Assembly: GCF_018736045.1 (NCBI RefSeq)
Contig: NZ_CP076132.1
Coordinates: 2,155,501-2,219,500, forward strand
Direction: 5' to 3'
Length of the DNA: 64,000 nucleotides
Origin: Flammeovirga yaeyamensis
GTDB taxonomy: Bacteria; Bacteroidota; Bacteroidia; Cytophagales; Flammeovirgaceae
This document shows, piece after piece, positions 61,161-64,000 of the stretch. Positions within the stretch are counted from its first letter, which is position 1, and each line of letters starts with the position of its first letter. The position numbers were made by a program, and so were the translations under genes. The notes under the pieces are model-generated. The model saw only the letters and a list, made by a program, of their open reading frames with translations, was not told where the DNA came from and ran no database searches.

Positions 61161-62605
61161 AAAAAGCCATTGTCATAGGAGCAGGAATCGGTGGAGTTTC
61201 TGCAGCTTTAAGAATTAACAAACTCGGATACAAGGTAACTGTGCTTGAGGGTACCGATACGGTAGGCGGCAAGCTAAAAGAATTTTCTATGGATGGATTT
61301 CGTTTTGATCGAGGTCCATCCTTATTTACTTTACCACATTTGGTAGAGGAACTATTTGAGTTATACGATCGTGATGTTGATCAATACTTTAAGTATAACA
61401 AACATGAAATTGCCACCAAATACTTCTACGAAGATGGTACTGAATTTACAAGTTATACGGATGCAGAAAAATTTGCAGATGAAATAAAAAAAGTATGGGG
61501 TGTAGATGTAAGTGAAGTAATGCATCAGATAATTGATGATTATAAGAAAACATCACCTATTTTTTTAGAAAGCGGACTAACCAAAATTACAGACTTATTC
61601 ACCAAAGAAGTATTTGATGCGCTGCCAGTACTTACTAGACTAGGTTGGTTTGAATCACTTCATGAATTCAATAAAAAATATTTTAAGAACGATCAATTGG
61701 TACAGCTTTTTGATCGATATGCCACTTATAATGGATCTAGTCCTTATAAAACACCATCAATTATGAGGGTGATAAGTGCATTGGAACATGATGATGGAGT
61801 CTTTTTTCCAAAAGAGGGTATGCGTTCTATCATCACTTCCTTAACTAAATTAGCAGAAGAGGTAGGTGTTGAGTTTAAACTGAACGAACAAGTAACAGGA
61901 GTAAAGTATTTAGGACGTGAAATTAAAGAAGTAAATACATCAAATAATACTTACGATGCAGATGTGTTTATTTGTAATGCTGATGTGAATTTCTTTTTAC
62001 CTGAAGTATTGGGAGAGAAAATCAAAACACCTAAACCAAAAGAATTATCATCATCAGCAATGGTATTTTACTGGGGTATTGATCATGATTTTAAGCAACT
62101 GGATCTCCATAATATATTTTTCTCAAACGATTATCAGAAAGAGTTTAAACAACTTTTTGATGAACTGAAGATTCCTGAGGATCCTACTATCTATGTGCAT
62201 ATTAGTAGTGTATTGAATAAGAATGATGCACCAGAGAATTCTCAGAATTGGTTTGTGATGATCAATGTACCTGCTTTACCAGAAGTATTTACAAAAGAGA
62301 AAGTTTCAGAAATAGAAGCTCTTTTGATTAAAAAACTGAGTGAGTTTTTGAACGTTGATTTAAAAGAAAAAATTGTTTGTTCAAAAAATTGGACACCTAA
62401 AAAAATTGAAGAGGATACATTAAGTTGGAAAGGTGCTTTGTATGGTTTAAATAGTAATAAATTAACACATGCACTTTACAGACAAAGAAATAAATCGAAT
62501 CATTACAAGAATTTATACTTTGTGGGTGGTAGTGTACATCCTGGTGGAGGTATCCCACTTTGTTTAAATAGTTCTAAAATTGTAGAAAGTTTAATCAATG
62601 AGTAG
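61157..62605 (+). CDS. crtD: Carotenoid 3,4-desaturase (CrtD-like)
   Basis: 482 residues, paralogous to the crtI product: FAD motif VIGAGIGGVSAALRINKLGYKVTVLEG, then GGKLKEFSMDGFRFDRGPSLFTLP, and the C-terminal signature FVGGSVHPGGGIPLCLNSSKIV. The HPGGGIPL form of the tail is that of CrtD and related 1-hydroxycarotenoid 3,4-desaturases. Adjacent cruF supports this, since CrtD usually acts after the 1,2-hydratase. A second phytoene desaturase remains possible. It overlaps idi by 4 nt and cruF by 8 nt. Confidence 0.82.
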   Translation: MKKAIVIGAGIGGVSAALRINKLGYKVTVLEGTDTVGGKLKEFSMDGFRFDRGPSLFTLPHLVEELFELYDRDVDQYFKYNKHEIATKYFYEDGTEFTSYTDAEKFADEIKKVWGVDVSEVMHQIIDDYKKTSPIFLESGLTKITDLFTKEVFDALPVLTRLGWFESLHEFNKKYFKNDQLVQLFDRYATYNGSSPYKTPSIMRVISALEHDDGVFFPKEGMRSIITSLTKLAEEVGVEFKLNEQVTGVKYLGREIKEVNTSNNTYDADVFICNADVNFFLPEVLGEKIKTPKPKELSSSAMVFYWGIDHDFKQLDLHNIFFSNDYQKEFKQLFDELKIPEDPTIYVHISSVLNKNDAPENSQNWFVMINVPALPEVFTKEKVSEIEALLIKKLSEFLNVDLKEKIVCSKNWTPKKIEEDTLSWKGALYGLNSNKLTHALYRQRNKSNHYKNLYFVGGSVHPGGGIPLCLNSSKIVESLINE

Positions 62606-63266
62606 TAAAGAACTGATATTGAAATTGCAATCCTATAGTCCTGCATTAAAGGTAAAGGTCGTCCTACTCATTTTTTATAGTGTAGGAGGGGTAGTAGCTT
62701 TCACACCTTTAAATCAACTATTACTACCTTTCACTCCCGTTTTATTAACTGCATCTTTTATTGTATTATTTTCTTTTGAAGAAAATCGGAGTCAACCTTT
62801 TTACTATTGGTTGATTTTCACTTACCTCGTCAGCTTCTTTGTCGAATGGCATGGTACTACATATGGATTGCTTTTTGGGGAATATGTTTATCTAAACAAT
62901 CTAGGACCCAAAGTATTCGATGTGCCTTTGGTCATACCTATCAATTGGATCATTTTAGCGATTGCAGGATTCAATATAGGAAGTTCTTTTAAAGGAAAGT
63001 TACCACTATTACCTATAGCTCTTATTTGCAGTGTGATAGTCGTAATGTTAGATGTACTTATAGAGATTGTCTGTGAACCACTTGGTTTTTGGGTTTGGGA
63101 TGATGGGATGCCTCCCTTCAAAAACTATTTCACATGGTGGTTTTTTATGTCTATCTTTATCTATCTAAAACTGAAATATATTCCTAACAGAAATAATTTA
63201 TCGATATTTTTATTTATTCTAATTTTAGGATACTTTTTCCTACAAGTTATTGCTCATAATCTATAA
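62598..63266 (+). CDS. cruF: Carotenoid 1,2-hydratase (CruF, DUF422)
   Basis: 222 residues, a polytopic membrane protein with about seven hydrophobic segments. CruF/DUF422 features are visible: FVEWHGTTYGLLFGEYVY (about residues 76-93), the pair VPLVIPINWIILAIAGF, and MLDVLIEIVCEPLGFWVWDDG...PFKNYFTWW. The family adds water to the psi-end of carotenoids to give a 1'-hydroxyl. It overlaps crtD, which would then introduce the 3',4' double bond. crtZ follows after 5 nt. Confidence 0.88.
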   Translation: MSSKELILKLQSYSPALKVKVVLLIFYSVGGVVAFTPLNQLLLPFTPVLLTASFIVLFSFEENRSQPFYYWLIFTYLVSFFVEWHGTTYGLLFGEYVYLNNLGPKVFDVPLVIPINWIILAIAGFNIGSSFKGKLPLLPIALICSVIVVMLDVLIEIVCEPLGFWVWDDGMPPFKNYFTWWFFMSIFIYLKLKYIPNRNNLSIFLFILILGYFFLQVIAHNL

Positions 63267-63271
63267 TCATT

Positions 63272-63772
63272 ATGGAAATTATTATTAATTCACTAATCGT
63301 ACTAACAACCTTCTTTTTTATGGAATTTGTAGCTTGGGCTACACATAAATATGTAATGCACGGATTTCTGTGGTATTTACACGAAGATCACCATGAACCA
63401 CATGATCATTTCTTTGAAAAAAATGATGCTTTCTTCCTCATTTTTGCAGTACCGTCTTGGTTGGGTATTATGTTAGGAATGATGTACAATCAGTATGTAT
63501 TTGTATGGATAGGTGTTGGCATTGCATTATATGGGTTGTGTTACTTTTTAACACACGATGTGTTAATTCATCGTCGTTTTAAATGGTTTGATAAAACCAA
63601 TAACAGATACTTTAGAGCCATTAGAAAAGCACATAAAGTACATCATAAAAACCAAGGGAAATACGATAGTAAGTGTTTTGGAATGCTGATTGTACCAAAG
63701 AAATATTGGGAAGAAGCAAAAGCTAAACCTTCAAGAAATAAACAAAAACACAGAAATGCCGGAGCAGTTTAA
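63272..63772 (+). CDS. crtZ: Beta-carotene hydroxylase (CrtZ)
   Basis: 166 residues, a membrane di-iron hydroxylase of the fatty acid hydroxylase superfamily. All four His motifs are visible: HKYVMH (about 27-32), HEDHHEPHDHF (about 38-48), HDVLIHRRF and HKVHHK. It adds a 3-hydroxyl to a beta-ring, which needs a cyclase; the next, partial gene supplies one. It overlaps that gene by 17 nt. Confidence 0.93.
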   Translation: MEIIINSLIVLTTFFFMEFVAWATHKYVMHGFLWYLHEDHHEPHDHFFEKNDAFFLIFAVPSWLGIMLGMMYNQYVFVWIGVGIALYGLCYFLTHDVLIHRRFKWFDKTNNRYFRAIRKAHKVHHKNQGKYDSKCFGMLIVPKKYWEEAKAKPSRNKQKHRNAGAV

Positions 63773-64000
63773 TTTATATTTAATCATAAACTTCATAGCA
63801 TTAGCAGGGCCATTTTTTTTAAGTTTCGATAAAAAAGTGGCCTTTTATAAGCATTGGGGAAAACTATTATTTTCATTAATATTCCTTTGGACAATTTATC
63901 TTCCTTGGGATATTTTCTTCGCAGCAACAGATCAATGGGGCTTCAACCCAAATTATTTGATGGGTATTGAGTTTGCTTTTCTACCTATAGAGGAGTGGAT
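63756..64000 (+). CDS. Lycopene cyclase-domain protein, 5' part (CrtYc/d-like)
   Basis: An open frame from ATG 63756 runs off the right edge (81 complete codons). It has two hydrophobic helices, and the sequence IYLPWDIFFAATDQWGFNPNYLMGIEFAFLPIEEW matches the heterodimeric/fused lycopene cyclase pattern (PWD...W-x-F-N-P...G-I...LP-I-E-E-W; cited here in parts). It starts inside the 3' end of crtZ, as expected for the next operon gene. Whether it is the fused c+d form or a single subunit lies beyond the window. Confidence 0.8.
   Translation, partial: MPEQFNLYLIINFIALAGPFFLSFDKKVAFYKHWGKLLFSLIFLWTIYLPWDIFFAATDQWGFNPNYLMGIEFAFLPIEEW

Noticed and set aside
1-64000. tRNA, rRNA, CRISPR array or insertion sequence
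   Set aside because: No GGTTCGAATCC-type T-loop with acceptor stem, no rRNA text, no regularly spaced direct repeats and no transposase frame were found by reading.

Overview
The window reads as chromosomal DNA of a gliding or T9SS-bearing member of the Bacteroidetes, most likely a marine Cytophagales of the Flammeovirgaceae type. That placement is inference. It rests on a complete sprA next to ruvA, two large secreted proteins with Por/T9SS C-terminal sorting domains, the DUF4837 lipoprotein, a long eukaryote-like IleS, a C-terminal DAHP synthase-chorismate mutase fusion, promoters of the TTTG / TAnnTTTG type, and a carotenoid cluster. No tRNA, rRNA, CRISPR array or transposase gene was seen.

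Layout. 1-2215: end of an unknown protein, a DUF4837 lipoprotein and ruvA. 2422-9966: sprA, the outer-membrane translocon of the type IX secretion system. 10052-15055: hppD, gpsA, DAHP synthase/chorismate mutase and aroB (aromatic and lipid precursor metabolism). 15136-16710: a small unknown protein and a bestrophin-like channel. 16953-27646: two giant T9SS cargo proteins, a multidomain adhesin-like protein and a subtilisin-like protease. 27699-31182: a response regulator and divergent TPR histidine kinase, then a small membrane protein. 31294-34345: an AT-rich accessory island with three orphan genes, a MazEF-like toxin-antitoxin pair and a repeat element after the orphan genes. 34600-45120: ileS, a secreted caspase-SPOR protein, a DUF72 gene, pyrG and yidC. 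45121-45393: an unusually dense set of inverted repeats. 45394-53415: a SiaC-like protein, a K+-channel-like protein, acpH, a WYL regulator, a radical SAM gene, a histidine-kinase-like ATPase, fabH and pyrF. 53552-57999: selO and a lipoprotein glycosidase. 58282-64000: a tightly packed carotenoid operon (crtI, crtB, idi, crtD, cruF, crtZ, crtYcd-like).

How the parts work together. SprA exports the T9SS-tagged products at 16953 and 21110. The carotenoid operon encodes a nearly complete route from IPP/DMAPP-derived precursors to a monocyclic hydroxylated carotenoid. Its enzyme set (one cyclase, one ring hydroxylase, one psi-end hydratase, one 3,4-desaturase) fits saproxanthin. Strong hairpin terminators separate most transcription units.

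Most promising unexplained signals: (1) the 53-nt repeat in the AT-rich island, whose two good copies differ only at positions that leave two predicted hairpins intact; (2) the nested inverted repeats after yidC, including a 30-bp perfect stem; (3) a TGTTGAAT/ATTCAACA motif shared by the carotenoid promoter region and the gene at 50862-51281; (4) a secreted caspase-like protein carrying two SPOR-like domains.
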